Source of the DNA: Gentiana macrophylla
Lineage: Eukaryota; Streptophyta; Magnoliopsida; Gentianales; Gentianaceae
Direction of reading: 5' to 3'
DNA: 64,000 nucleotides
Assembly: GCA_026214975.1 (NCBI GenBank)
Contig: CM047815.1
Location: forward strand, 64,363,852-64,427,851
Part shown: one piece after another, positions 1 through 11,579 of the stretch
How the letters are laid out: each line of letters opens with the position of its first letter
Numbering within the stretch: the first letter of the stretch is position 1
Position numbers and translations under genes: made by a program
Notes under the pieces: generated by a model
The model's database searches: none
What the model saw: only the letters and a program-made list of their open reading frames with translations
What the model was told of the DNA's origin: nothing

Positions 1-997
1 TATAATCTATATTAGGAGCCACGTCAGGACCATGGACCCATATTCAGTAGCTACACTAAATTAAATAATATTATCCGTCAGACCGAACAATAATATTCAA
101 TCTATTAATTCCGGGATTACACCACCATAAACCCGAAATTGAACTCTGCCGAATATAGATAACTTACACTCAACTATGAGTCGAAAAACGTCCACTGATA
201 TAATCACTACATACGGATAAATCCTCCATAGACTGTTCGATACGATTCGGGATATCTCCGTAGACCCTTTTCGAAACATCTTATCCTTATTTACCATTAA
301 CCCCCTAGTGACCAATTAGTTCATAACTAATATAATATGAACTGAGCTCATCGATCAGTTTAAAGGATTAACAAATAAGGGAACTGTCTGTCTAATTCCC
401 GAGGGGAACGATTGGATTCCATATCTGTGACAACACAGAGTACTCACTCATCCTAGAATAGAGCCAACGAGAAGTGTTGGATCACATACTACCAAGTAAT
501 CCTTACTAACACATCAAACTCTACCCGAGTCTAAGCAGTCGTCTGTGATCACCTCAGGATTGAGATTAATCCATATATGATCATCTTGTGATTCGATAGG
601 ACTTCTCGATTACGGAATTATATCGAGAACTCAAATCAAATCGGTCCAGCCCTATATGATTATCATCATATATAAATGCCCCACTAGGTACCCTATTACC
701 GACAGTCCGGATAAGACCGTCACACCTAAAGTGTTCTGGGCGCATTAATAGCAAATTAATCATGAGACCCGTGCTCGAGTTAATAAACGCCACGGACTAA
801 GTTAATTTTAAGTACATCTCACTAACTCAATCCTCTTGTGTATAGCCATACACCGAAGTTATGTGATTACATAAAGGAGGTACTTAGGGTTTTCTCAGTA
901 GTGTCTTAATTATAAGCATACATGCATATAATAAGATGAATCATTAATTCTGTCCTAAAACAATTACATAATTGTCTTTCGGGCACTACACCTAACA
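1..997 (-). repeat. A1 3' LTR, partial
   Basis: Matches the LTRs at 6495-8286, 52109-53902 and 59605-61404. Its inner boundary is at 997, where the plus strand reads CCTAACA (TGTTAGG on the element strand), directly against the polypurine tract. About 0.8 kb of this LTR is missing because the window starts inside it. Confidence 0.92.
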
Positions 998-1025
998 ATC
1001 TCCCACTTGCACGAAAGGCAAGTGG
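998..1025 (-). other. A1 polypurine tract inside a perfect hairpin
   Basis: On the minus strand GCAAGTGGGAGAT (1010-998) abuts the 3' LTR, as expected for the plus-strand primer of an LTR element. The tract is the 3' arm of an 8-bp inverted repeat, CCACTTGC (1003-1010) with GCAAGTGG (1018-1025), around a 7-nt loop. The same hairpin is present in copy A2. Confidence 0.8.
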
Positions 1026-3926
1026 ATTAATTGTTTTAGAGCACACCCTTATTTATCTATATCTACAACATTCTCCCACTTGCTCAAAACAAGTGAGACA
1101 TGTCCCTAAGATTCATACCCTCGAAGCGCATCCAAGTAATTCACGTTTCCAAGTACGGCCGGAGTATGCCACCGTAGGGTAGGTCAGTGACCTTGCACGT
1201 ACTTAAAACTGAATACCATGTGACTTGGTACACTGATCAAGTAGGTTGGCGGCTTGAGTCGACCTTTGGGATCAAAACATCGCCTTTCCATCTAATCAGG
1301 TGGCACGATTTCAATATGCCTTTGAGCCAACACTAAGGACGAGATCGACTTAACGACCATCCTTAATCTGACCTAAAGTCAGAATCAGTGTCATCACTTA
1401 TATTCTAGTTTGCACCTGAATATACTAACATATTATTCCTCATTCTCCCGAAGAGACTTGAGGATTTACTAAACATCCCATTGCGTATTCATCCGCAGGT
1501 TTAGACAAGCATTCCTGAGAGGTAGGGTAGACTACATCGTTGAATGTTGCATTCCTCTATGCAAAAATATCTTAACCAGGTGAAGGCATGGGATTACCCA
1601 TTTCTTATTTTCGAGAATTCGAGTGAGTCAAATTCTTTAGAAAATAGCCCGATGGCATGTTAGGTCTCGACTTCAGATAACACACCCATGTTGTCTCCAA
1701 CTGTTGCAGTGTTACCATTCACAAACACTATTATACATAATACTTTACTAATATCGATGCCCAGTCTACGAAAGACTTATCAATAGTCTGGTCAAGTCCA
1801 CATATTTAAAATATAGGACTTTGAAATGACCTAGAGGTTTGCTTTAATCCCTAAAAGATACAAGCTATGGCAGACATTCTGCCAGAGGTTCTTTCTGAAT
1901 AAATTAAGATACCGTTAGTCTCGCAAAAAAAGTCTTAGGGAATCACCCCTATTTTCTGCTTTGTAATGAACCCGCCATTTGTTCTTAGCTAAAACCCTTC
2001 TGTTCTGAATGAATTCAAATTCCATTGTTCGGCCAGGAAGTCTTAGGGAATCATCCCTATTTCCCGCTTTCTGACGAAATCAAGAAAGACTGAGTGGTGA
2101 GAGAGATCACGGTCTGGTTAACTCTCTACTTAATCGGGAATTTACCCTGGGACCATGTATCTTTGTGCTGAAAGTTAAACTTTCCTATTCATTTGACTCT
2201 TTTCTGTGTAGTTCCAATTTCTCCCACTGGGCCTGATATACTCAGGTGGTTCTACAAGAGTTTCAACAGAACTGAAACTCCATTTATAGGGTTATGGCTT
2301 TTAAACCAACCTCTATGATCAGGATCCTATACAACCCACAAAGGACTATAGGTCATCGATCTACCCTATAGACTGCAAGGTCCTGCAATGGGTAATGGAC
2401 AAACCATACTCCCAATGCGTTCGGGGTGGATCGATATTCCGATCTAGTTTAGTAGTATTTATTAGTGTTATCACCAACTGCCGGTGTTGGACGTGGATTG
2501 AAAAAATCAGTTAGTAACATCTTGAGTACAAATACTTCAAGATCCAAAGCTATGATTTATACACTCTATCAGACCGAGTTTGACAGTATGACCGTCATTC
2601 TTTGATTTTACGAGTTTTATAATCAACCTTTACTCAATGTATTAAGATATTTCACGATCTAAATGTGTACGCAAAATTTCCAGTCCTACCTTCAAGCACT
2701 GAGTGCTAAATGCCTATATTTACGGAAGTGGGGTGAACCGAATTTGCTCATTATCCACAAATGTGTAGGCATCTTCTAGGTAGACTTCTCGATTTTATAT
2801 GACAATGTAAACCGTTGTTTTGCAACTAATATCTTAAATGAGTTAAGCAGTGTATTGTAGCACATCAATTAACTATATAAGGCATATTGGTGTATCCCTT
2901 AGTGAAAGCATTTCACTTGGAGGCAGGCCGAGCATCAGTCCCGAAGACTACACGATAGCCTATTTCTGAGTATGGAATACTCTATCTCTGGTGAAATAAG
3001 AGATTCCTCCTAATATTTAGGATGAACTTACCGGAGTTTCGAGTAGTTATCAGACAATATGTCACCACTCAGAAGCTCCCACTAGCTTGTATCATTCATA
3101 TGACCACGAAGGTCGTTATGAACAAGCTAAGTAACTTCTTAAAATCTATTACCCTTTCCCGATTGAAAGGAAACTTAGTCATTGTTCCTTTGGACAGTGT
3201 TCCTTGACTGGGAAGTAGGAACCACCCTAAGCCAGTCTTCAGATCTTGTCTTTATGGGACATACACTAATTAATAGAAAGAAGCGTTTATCTAAATACAG
3301 AAACCATTTGCGTGTATATTGTTGAAGATGTGTTACATATACCTTTTCAGCATTTCTTAGTAGTTCTGACTTTATCAACTAAAAGTCCGAGTCTTGGATT
3401 TCCTGCTTCAAATGTTATATTCAACGTCAATAAGACAAACAAATTATCATATTGAAGATGAATTCATTCGTTCCAACGAATCCAAAAACAGAAAAAATAA
3501 TTTTCTGTGATATTCAGGGATTGAATCCGAGATTCGTTTCCTTATATCACTTCCACTAGTCTAGCTGAAATAACTACCCGTTGTCTTTATTTATTGTTTA
3601 ATGCATAGCTACCTAGTTCTACCAAAGAACTTAGCTTTCGAGGAAATTTTAAGGACGCATTGGTCAGTGATCTGAAATCACTTTCCTTATCCTCTAATTT
3701 CCAATTAATATTTCGGTTTAGCCTTAAAACCACTTACTTTAGATGATTAACACGTATAGAATAGACATTCTTTCCCATTCTTGACTTTCAAAAAATGGAA
3801 ACGGTCTTGAACTGGCAGTTTATTTGAGTAGACGCTACTCTTGAACTATGGGATGTCTAAGGATAGTTTTACTAGCTTGGACTATTCGATTTTTCTAATC
3901 GTCAAATCATAAGAGCAGAGCTCCCA

Positions 3927-4190
3927 CTAGTTTATCGGTTCCAAATACCGTCTAACTATCAACACTTTGTATTTATGATTTTTCAAAGATTAAAAAATCC
4001 CTCCGAACTAAGCTCCCACTAGTTTATCAGTTCCAAATACTGTCTAACTAGCAACGCTTTATTCTTGTTTTTCCGATGAATGGAGAAACTCATGTGCAGT
4101 CTATTACACATTTCTAATGATTCAGAAAAACAACAAATCATAAGACTAAGGTTACCACTAGTTCATCGGTTCCAAATACCGTCTAACCAA
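3927..4190 (-). repeat. Three copies of two-tier hairpin motif (A1)
   Basis: Copies lie at 3927-3959, 4019-4051 and 4158-4190. Each has an inner 4-bp stem around a 7-nt loop (TCCAAAT on the plus strand, ATTTGGA on the element strand) and an outer CTAGTT/AACTAG stem, intact in the middle copy and decayed on one side in the other two. The middle copy has inner stem CAGT/ACTG and the outer two have CGGT/ACCG, so both sides change together. Spacing (92 and 139 bp) matches that in A2. Confidence 0.85.
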
Positions 4191-6479
4191 CAACGCCTTA
4201 TGTATGATGTTCCAATTTTTCAATTAGAAATTTGATGTGCAATTACACTTTTAAAATTCACTAAATGAATTCATCTTATAGTCTTATATCATATTTTTTG
4301 TTAACTAAGTGTGGTCGTCTCTCGTTCAACACGAGTGACATCCGTGACATACCCATACTATGTCACTTGAGTTTGTAAAGGCTCAAGAGAAAAATCTCTT
4401 CCGAAAAATTAACTGCATTATTTTGATAATTACAACGTACATGTTACTTCCACATTTTTAATGAAGTCCTATTACTAACAGTTTAGTAGCCTAGAGATTT
4501 AGTTGTAAAATAAATATGACAGAAAGTTAAACTCATAATTAAAATTACACTACTAGATTTTTATTTTAGGAATTATAAACTATAAAAAGTTTATCCTACC
4601 ATTCCAAGGATTTAATCTCACACCTCAGTGCCGCCGCAGGGTCAGTCAAAGAGGTGACGATCAAACTGAGACAATCTCTCTCAATGATTAAGCTTCGAGA
4701 ATCGAACATCTCACGGGAATCAGACATCCCGGGCCTTAATCATTGATTACCTTCATTTTTCTAGCCTAGATATTTCGAAAATATTATCAGATCTCAAAGT
4801 ACACTCCGAGTATGCCGCCGCAGGGTCGGTCAGTGACTCAACGAGTACCCGAAATCCTATCCTTTCGGAGACCAAGCCTTGAATTTTGATAGGGGTGAAC
4901 ACCACCCGCAGGGGCCGGAATCAAAGCGGCTCGAGGCGTCACCATTCTCTCACATGTTTGCACCTATAGTAGAGGCCGTGGGGTCGGCTGTCGCCTTCCT
5001 TGCTCCCACTCAATAATTTGAGAAAAATGGTGGTGGGTTTACTAATTACGGTTTCGGTCTTGACAATAAGAAACAATAAAACAAAGTACTCCGAACAGGG
5101 TCGGTTAAGTAGGCAAGTCTACGCCGTCTTATTCATTGGAACATATGTGACAGTTCAGGCTAATCCGGAAAGAGAAGCCCCGTTTAGCCCGAAGGCTTAT
5201 CGGATGTGCTAAGTCTTGTTGAACTACTGTAACGTACATCACACGTGGAGGGGATTCGATTGAGCCGAAGCTCGGTTGAACTCGCCCAACCAGGTTAGAC
5301 CGTTTCCGAACCGATGTACTAAGATTTTCCGATTTCTAGATTGTCAACCAAAGCGTAATCTCGTTTCTGTTTAAGGTAGGTTCACCGAGAAGCCATCACC
5401 GAAAACTCAACGATTTATCTAATTGGGATTCACCGAGAATCCATCACTAAAATCGTAACGATTGAGAAAATCCGGTTCCTCGGTGTTTATAATTAGTTAC
5501 TTATTTATTAACTACCACATATTAATTAAATAAGCCTTTAAACTAATTATACGAGTTATACACGCCTAATTAATTCGAAATTAAATAGCTACGTGTATGC
5601 ATTGGAGTGGAATCATGAAGATTCATGTCATGGCAATTTCCGGTTATATCACACAATTTTCGATCATACACGAAAAAATAACGTAAAAGTAAACACCGAG
5701 ATGGACCGCTGGTACCCCCGACTAACCTATTTTCTAAGGAAAAGTAAAACTTAAACTATGTCTTAAAGTCTTGATCTTCGAATCTTGAACTCGAACCGCC
5801 GGATCACGAACCACGAACACCCGAGAGGGGAAAGACTTTTTATTTAAATAAATCCAATTTATTATAATTATAAAACCCTTTTTTTTTCTCGGCTGTTTTT
5901 TTTAATTTTTTTTATATATAGTCGGCTTTTAAAAAAAATATCAGCCGCATCATTGAATTCCCAAAGCCCTAGCCGCAAGCTAGGGTTAATTGAAAACAGG
6001 AGCTTTGCGGCAGCAGCAAGTGCCGCTAAAGGTGCTGTTGCCGCCTATTTTAAAAAAAAAAGCTGTTGCGACATAAAAGCTATGCTAAAAGGCTGTTTAA
6101 GCCACATAAAGAATTAATTTAAGGGTTTTAAGCGTTTCTCCTCATTCATACCTTGGGTTTCGCCTTGATCTTCATATTTTCACCAAAATCTTCATCTTTT
6201 CGAGCCCGAAATATATAAAATACAACAAAAGTGCTATTTTTACATAAAATTCGATTGCATGAAAGTAAAATACAAATCCTATGCTCAATTGACACTAATC
6301 AAAAGAGCTATAAAATAGATCTACGGGTAAACAATACCTACCCCAATCCATCTCTTCAACCACAACATTCACAAGCATGCAATATGATATATTTCGAAAT
6401 TATCACAAAAAAAAAAAAATAAAAAACATGCTTTTCCACTCCTAGATCTAAATTCACATACTTTGATCGTTAGATCAAA

Positions 6480-6492
6480 GGCTCTGATACCA
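6480..6492 (-). other. A1 primer binding site (initiator Met tRNA)
   Basis: On the minus strand TGGTATCAGAGCC, two bases from the 5' LTR end, is the classic plant primer site complementary to the 3' end of initiator methionyl tRNA. Confidence 0.93.
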
Positions 6493-6494
6493 CT

Positions 6495-8286
6495 TGTAGG
6501 ATGTAAAATCGCCGGGTGGATCAAGATCCACCCGATTACGCAGCGGAAGATATCAGATCTAGATCTAAACAAAACAAAATACATAAAATAATATATCTAA
6601 CCTACGAGGGGGTTAGATTGTTTACCAGTTTATGGTGAATAAACTCCAAGACCAATCTTCAATCCAAGATCCAAGCAAATTGAGATGCCACCGTCTTCCG
6701 ATGTGTATCTCCAAGCAACACCGGGTGGATGGTGATCCAAGGCGCTTGACCTCCTCGACATGCTACCTTAGAAAACCCGAAGTTTTCTAAAACTCGAACC
6801 CAAAGTACTTGGCCGAAAATTCTAAGCCAAATACTTCACCCAAAACCGAAAATTGTGATCTCCAATAAGGCTTGGGAGAACTCTCTTATATAGGAGAGTA
6901 ATCATTGTCCTCCAAGGATTTAATAATTAAAAGATAATTAATCCTTATTTTAAATAAAAGATAAATATAATAATTATCCCAAACAAATTAGGATAAATAA
7001 TATTATTATCTAATATTTCATGATTTATCAATTAACAAATAAAAGATAAATCACATGTTAAATAATTATCTAAGAAAACTAATTTCCCAATAATTAACTA
7101 ACACACCAAAAATACGTCCAACATAAACCCTAATAGGTTCATACGCATTTTTCATCACATTGGGCCGAGTCCACGAAAAATATATTTTTCATGTATTTAT
7201 TTATCTAGTCTAACTAAACAATTAATCAACATATCAATTAAATAGTCTGGTCCAACTATTTAATATAATTGAGGTGAAACGACGAGAAAACGTATATGCT
7301 ATATTAGGAGTCAAATTGGGGACCATGGACCCATATTCAGTAGCTATAATAAATTAAATAATATTATCCGTCAGACCGAACAATAATATTCAATCTATTA
7401 ATTACGAGATTACACCACCATAAACCCGAAACTGAACTCTGCCGAATATAGATAACTTACACTCAACTATGAGTTGAAAAGCGTCCACAGATATAATCAC
7501 TACATACGGATAAATCCTCCATAGACTGTTCATTACGATTCGGGATATCTCCGTAGACCCTTCTCGAAACATCTTATCCTTATTTACCATTAACCCCCTA
7601 GTGACTAATTAGTTCATAACTAATATAATATGAACCGAGCTCATCGATCAGTTTCTAGGATTAACAAATAAGGAAATTGTCTGTCTACTTCCCGAGGGGA
7701 AGGAATGGATTCCATATCTGTGATAGCACAGACTACTCACTCGTCCTAGAATAGAGCCAACGAGAAGTGTTGGATCACATAGTACGAAGTAATCCTTACT
7801 AACACATCAAACTCTACCCTAGTCTAAGCAGTCGTCTGTGATCACCTCAGGATTGAGATTAATCCATATATGATCATCTTGTGATTCGATAGGACTTCTC
7901 GATTACGGAATTATATCGAGAACTCAAATCAAATCGGTCCAGCCCTATATGATTATCATCATATATTAATGCCCACTAGGTTCTCTATTACCGACAGTCC
8001 GGATAAGACTGTCACACTTAAAGTGTTCTGGGCGCATTAATAGCAAATTAATCATGAGAGCTATACTCAGATTAATAAACGCTACGGACTAAGTTAATTT
8101 TAAGTACATCTCACTAACTCAATCCTCTTATGTATAGCCATACACTGAGTTATGTGATTACATAAACGAGGTACTTAGGGTTTTCAGTAGTGTCTTAATT
8201 ATAAGCATACATGCATATAATAAGATGAATCATTAATTTTGTCCTAAAACAATTACATAATTTTCTTTCGGACACTACACCTAACA
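6495..8286 (-). repeat. A1 5' LTR
   Basis: 1792 bp with TG..CA ends on the plus strand (TGTAGGATG at the low side, CCTAACA at the high side). Homologous to the other three family A LTRs. It contains a TATA-like promoter at 6884-6892. Confidence 0.93.
6884..6892 (-). promoter_or_regulatory. TATA box of A1 5' LTR
   Basis: TATATAAGA on the minus strand, followed by GAGAGTTCTCCC. The same block follows TATATAAA in the A2 and B LTRs, so this is probably the element's own promoter. Confidence 0.7.
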
Positions 8287-9053
8287 GTGCCTGCTCGCCA
8301 GGAGTCGGCATTAGTGGAGGAACAAAGTCGTCATTTAGGAGGGGCGGCTTCCCAAGTGCATGTAGCTCCTGATTTACTCGGCTGACTCTTTGGACATATC
8401 TAGTGTATTCGAACATCGCCTCATAGTAGGGTTTTTCGTATGTTTCTCGGCGGGACGCGAAGGATGCGGGAGAGTTGAGTGAGATTTTTCAGCGGTGCAT
8501 TTCCCCTTACCCTGCCGGATAGTTGCGGCCATAATTTCCCTTGATCTCGCCCTTTCATCGAGGAATATTCTAATGTCGGGTTGTACCGGATCCTTAGAGG
8601 GCGATACGGGGTTCTGCTCGATGGGAGCGACCGGTGCTTGGGCGCGGGCTACAACTGCTCCGTCGGTTGTTTGATAAATGCTCTGTCCGGTTCTTCTAGC
8701 TGAAGACGGTAGGCCGCTGAGCTGGGCGGGACTAGCATACCTAGTTTGAGTAATGATGTATATGTCGAAGTAGATCTAGGGATTCCGACGGCCTGGATGA
8801 AGACTCCGATGAAGATCTGGATGAATATCGGCCAAAGAACCAGATTTGAGTGGTTTTAGGCCGTCGGAAATCTAGAAAAAGTCACGAAATTGATCGGAGC
8901 AACGCTGAAAATGTCGATTTCCCGGAAACAGAGCCAATTGATAATGTCGGAATTATCACAAATGGATGATGCGGTGGATATCTGGTTGATTATGTATGAT
9001 TTTGTGTAATATTGGTCATTTTTTTCAAGAACAATATGAATGTCCACATGGAG
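8287..9053 (-). pseudogene. Unrecognised coding relic in spacer beside A1
   Basis: Between A1 and the hAT-like element the minus strand shows protein-like sequence with no clear function. One open stretch (about 8460-8290) reads RRETYEKPYYEAMFEYTRYV and continues with PPLLNDDFVPPLMPTPGEQA. A second frame upstream (about 8690-8470) includes RARSREIMAATIRQGKG. A frameshift and an in-frame stop separate them. A1 seems to have inserted into this unit, because GTGCC at 8287 lies within the frame. It is probably a remnant of a transposon-encoded protein, but I cannot name the family. From 8740 to 9053 I see nothing identifiable. Confidence 0.35.
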
Positions 9054-9838
9054 AGGGATGGCAATTTCGATCCGACCGGGTGGGTATCCACCCGACCCTA
9101 CCCGTTAGGGTAGGGTTGTTTGGTTTTTCAAAACTCGTCGTGGGTAGGGTAGGGTAGGGTATGGATATGTATTTTCTACCCGTCATAATACCCACCCGAC
9201 CCACCATATTATTTCTTTATATTGTGTTATTTATAAAAATTAATAATCTGACGGAAAATTGAAAGGTCACTTTTTTTAGATTAAAAAAAATGTCACTTGG
9301 AAGGAAAAAAAAAAACTAAATAAATATTAATGCAATTATGATTTAAGACTCGTGCCCCAATCTTTAGTATTTTACAAACATGTCGATTATCAAAGTTACA
9401 TTTGTCCACTATTCTCTTCCTAGTTCCTATTGCCGGCCAATCCTTCCGAACCGCAAAAAGGCAAGAATTTTTTTATATATTTTTTTTTACGTTTTTTTAT
9501 GATCGCTTATATTTATTCTTTAAAAATATTGCATTTGCCAGTTTTCTTACTATGTATATTAATACTTTTTTTTGTTAAGCTTTACCGAGTCATTGTCGAT
9601 CTTGCATTTTTGCCACTCGTTTGTCGTTGCTCCGGTGAAATTGATAGTATATATAGAGTAGTTATACTTAGTTGTGAATAAAATTAGATATCCATGGATA
9701 TCCACGGACCCGTTGATATCCGTATGGGGAGGGTATGGTTTTTAAATTTTCTACTCACATGGTGTATGGGTAAGGAATTTTTTTGATGGGTAGGATATGG
9801 ATGTAGCCAAACGCGTACCCACCTGTACCCATTGCCAT
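9054..9838. mobile_element. hAT-like non-autonomous element
   Basis: The left end AGGGATGGCAAT (9054) and right end ATTGCCAT (9831-9838) form short imperfect terminal inverted repeats resembling plant hAT ends. Both subterminal regions are packed with GGGTAGGGTAGGG and GGTACCCACC-type repeats in opposing orientations, also usual for hAT elements. The interior has no transposase; the 83-residue frame at 9430-9681 is low-complexity and not convincing. An 8-bp target duplication could not be recognised. Confidence 0.5.
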
Positions 9839-10440
9839 AAGTACCACAAATGAATAAAGAAAAAATGGGGGTGTTATGGGGGGATTATGGATGTGCCGAT
9901 TTGGCTGCCTACGTACCCTTTGATACAAGGGATCAAGCCAATTTTACGTAGTTTTGGTGTGTTAGGGGACACCGCTATTTATGGATGTACAATCGGTGTT
10001 TACAAAAGGCGGGGAATGTGTTTGTCGTCGGGCGCGCTTTGATGGGCGGGCTTGTACAAAGGTCGCTACGAGCTCCACACCTTTAACCGATGCACATGAA
10101 CTCTGATGCCGGGTTAATTGGACTTTGTCTGAGCTGATGATGGTTGAGCTAGGGGCGAGCAAGTCGGCCCTCAGTGCTTTGAATCGAGTTGGATGTTGTT
10201 GATCAATGTTTGTTGCATTAGCCAATGATAGGAATCGTAGAGGCGGCGTGCGGCGAGATGGATTACCCTCGACTTGATCCGGCTCAAGACGAGGAGGGCT
10301 AGACGGGCCGTGGGCTTCATCATTCGCTGGGCTTGTGCATAGGCCAGGCTTCGGATCCGCGGGCTTTGGTCGGATTTGGCATATCAAGTCTTTACGGTAA
10401 AAATTCCTAAAATACTTCAATTTATATTAGTCGGTTTAAA
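9839..10440 (-). repeat. Probable Ty3/Gypsy (Tat-like) LTR fragment
   Basis: On the minus strand GATCCCTTG and GGGTACGTAGGCAGCC (about 9945-9905) resemble the TACGTAGGCAGCC block near the end of LTRs in Tat-lineage Gypsy elements. An open frame of 152 codons (10420-9962, rich in S, P, R and T) covers the upstream part. It matches no protein I know and is probably a chance frame in the LTR. No element ends are visible. Confidence 0.35.
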
Positions 10441-10544
10441 AAATGTACACAAAATTAAAATAAAATACGATATCATAACCTATTCCACCCCACAAATCTT
10501 AGGGGGGATATACGGGCATTAAATCTATCCTAGGCCTCCCAAGT

Positions 10545-10760
10545 AGGGGTGAGCAAAATAAAAAAACACTAAACCAATCCATATCGATCAAAACTGTAAT
10601 GACCCAAACCAGTTGCAAATGATTTGGTTTGGTTTCAAACCAAACCAAATGACACTAGTCTGGTTCTGGATATTTTTATTATGCCCAACCCAACCCAACC
10701 CAAACCCAAAACCGGTTGCCTATTCATACGTAAAATGACATTGTTTTGATTAAGTATGTA
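10545..10760. repeat. hAT-like terminal fragment with AACCAAACC repeats
   Basis: Starts TAGGGGTGAGCAAAAT, a common hAT-type terminus in plants, followed by repeated AACCAAACC and CAACCCAACCCAACCC. No matching TTTTGCTCACCCC end is found nearby, so only one end survives. A similar opposite end (GCTCACCCCT) lies at about 35330-35340. Confidence 0.4.
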
Positions 10761-10876
10761 TATTACTTTTTTGTTCGTTGGTTGTGATAGTTTTGTGGAA
10801 CCACTCTTATGTGATTTCATTATCGGGATTCAAGGCCAGTGAGAACCGATTTATGTAAAAGAAATTTTGTTTATGA

Positions 10877-11340
10877 TGTAACGCATTCAAACTCCGAGTC
10901 TGGTAGCACTAACTGAGCCATAAATGATCCGGTCAACTAATTAGACTGTCATCCTCGCTTGGTCTAAAAAGGCTAACCCGAGTTGACAAAACATTTATGT
11001 CTCACCTTTATATGGGGGTGAGAATTCTACTACTTTAACTATGTGGGACATTGCATCATCCCCCATTATAAGAAACTGCCGTCCTCTCCATGATTTATCT
11101 CAGACTCGTCCCTACAAGAGGAATCTAGAGGTGGCCCCCACCGTCTCTCATGGCGTGGCACTTAGTCATGTCTGGTAGTTGGCTCTAATACCAATTGTAA
11201 AGCTCCCAAACCCCGGGTCCAGTAGCTCTAAGTGAACCATAAAGTATCCGGTCATCTGCTTAGTCCGTCGTCCTCACTTGGTCTAAAAGGGCTAACCCGA
11301 GTTGATAACACATTTATGTCTTACACTTATAAGGAGGTAA
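10877..11340 (-). mobile_element. TRIM-like miniature LTR retrotransposon, right LTR truncated
   Basis: Two direct repeats beginning TGTAACGC (10877) and TGTAAAGC (11196) flank only about 140 bp. On the minus strand the second repeat is followed by TGGTATTAGAGCCA (11193-11180), a slightly diverged initiator-Met primer site. A pyrimidine run TCCCCC at about 11059 lies beside the first repeat and is a polypurine tract on the element strand. LTRs of about 180 bp with a tiny interior and no coding fit a TRIM. The second LTR breaks off near 11340. No 5S-like sequence is present, so it is not Cassandra-type. Confidence 0.65.
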
Positions 11341-11579
11341 AAGCAGAAATAATAAAAGGAACTATTGGTCCCTTGAAAAGGAATTGGTTAAGTTTCGAGG
11401 GGGTGGGTGAATAAACTTTACACTTAAAACTTTTTGGTGTTCACAAACTCAGCAGAGTCAATAGTCTGCTGACCTAAGCAGTCTGCTGACTATTGATTCT
11501 ATTGAATCTGTTGCAGCGGAATATATTAAATTAAGCCTTGATACTTGTTTTTTAAAGATGATACTAAGTATTGGATACT
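11341..11579. other. Unassigned fragment with inverted repeat
   Basis: Short mosaic between the TRIM-like element and B1. GAGGGGGTGGGTGAATAAAC (about 11396-11415) resembles, on the minus strand, the TTCACCCCCC end of Copia/SIRE-type LTRs. AATAGTC/GACTATT forms an inverted repeat around two direct copies of GTCTGCTGAC (11459-11495). No gene is visible. Confidence 0.3.

Larger units (their letters stand above)
998..6494 (-). repeat. A1 non-coding interior
   Basis: About 5.5 kb with only short spurious frames. It corresponds to 53903-59604 of A2 over most of its length. On the element strand it holds, in order: the primer site; a variable segment (roughly 6300-5870) unlike A2; a conserved stretch around GATGGACCG and GGTACCCCCG (near 5700); two copies of the GGCGGCA box (4813-4838, 4629-4648); three copies of the two-tier hairpin (4190-3927); several AGGG-loop-CCCT hairpins; and a third box (1168-1191) just before the 3' LTR. 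No gag-pol motif was found. Confidence 0.85.
1..8286 (-). mobile_element. LTR retrotransposon A1, non-autonomous (LARD-like), 3' LTR cut by window edge
   Basis: Read on the minus strand the order is 5' LTR (8286-6495), initiator-Met-type primer site, about 5.5 kb interior, polypurine tract, and part of the 3' LTR (997-1). No reading frame in the interior resembles gag, protease, integrase or reverse transcriptase, so the element would depend on proteins from an autonomous relative. LTR and interior are clearly related to the complete copy at 52109-61404. The AAGTGGGAGAT tract and TGGTATCAGAGCC site are typical of plant Copia elements, so a Copia-derived parasite is likely. The target duplication cannot be checked because the distal LTR end lies outside the window. 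GTGCC follows the 5' LTR. Confidence 0.9.

Noticed and set aside
97..315. A 60-72 codon frame (MVNKDKMFR...) present in several family A LTRs (97-315, 7402-7590, 60282-60500) as a conserved small protein
   Set aside because: The A2 5' LTR copy has a stop right after MVNKDNMF, the A1 5' LTR copy ends early, and differences between copies are mostly amino-acid changing. It is conserved as LTR DNA, not as protein.
9962..10420. 152-codon frame as a host gene
   Set aside because: No domain, Arg/Pro/Ser-rich composition, and it overlaps Gypsy LTR-like motifs. No splice or promoter context.
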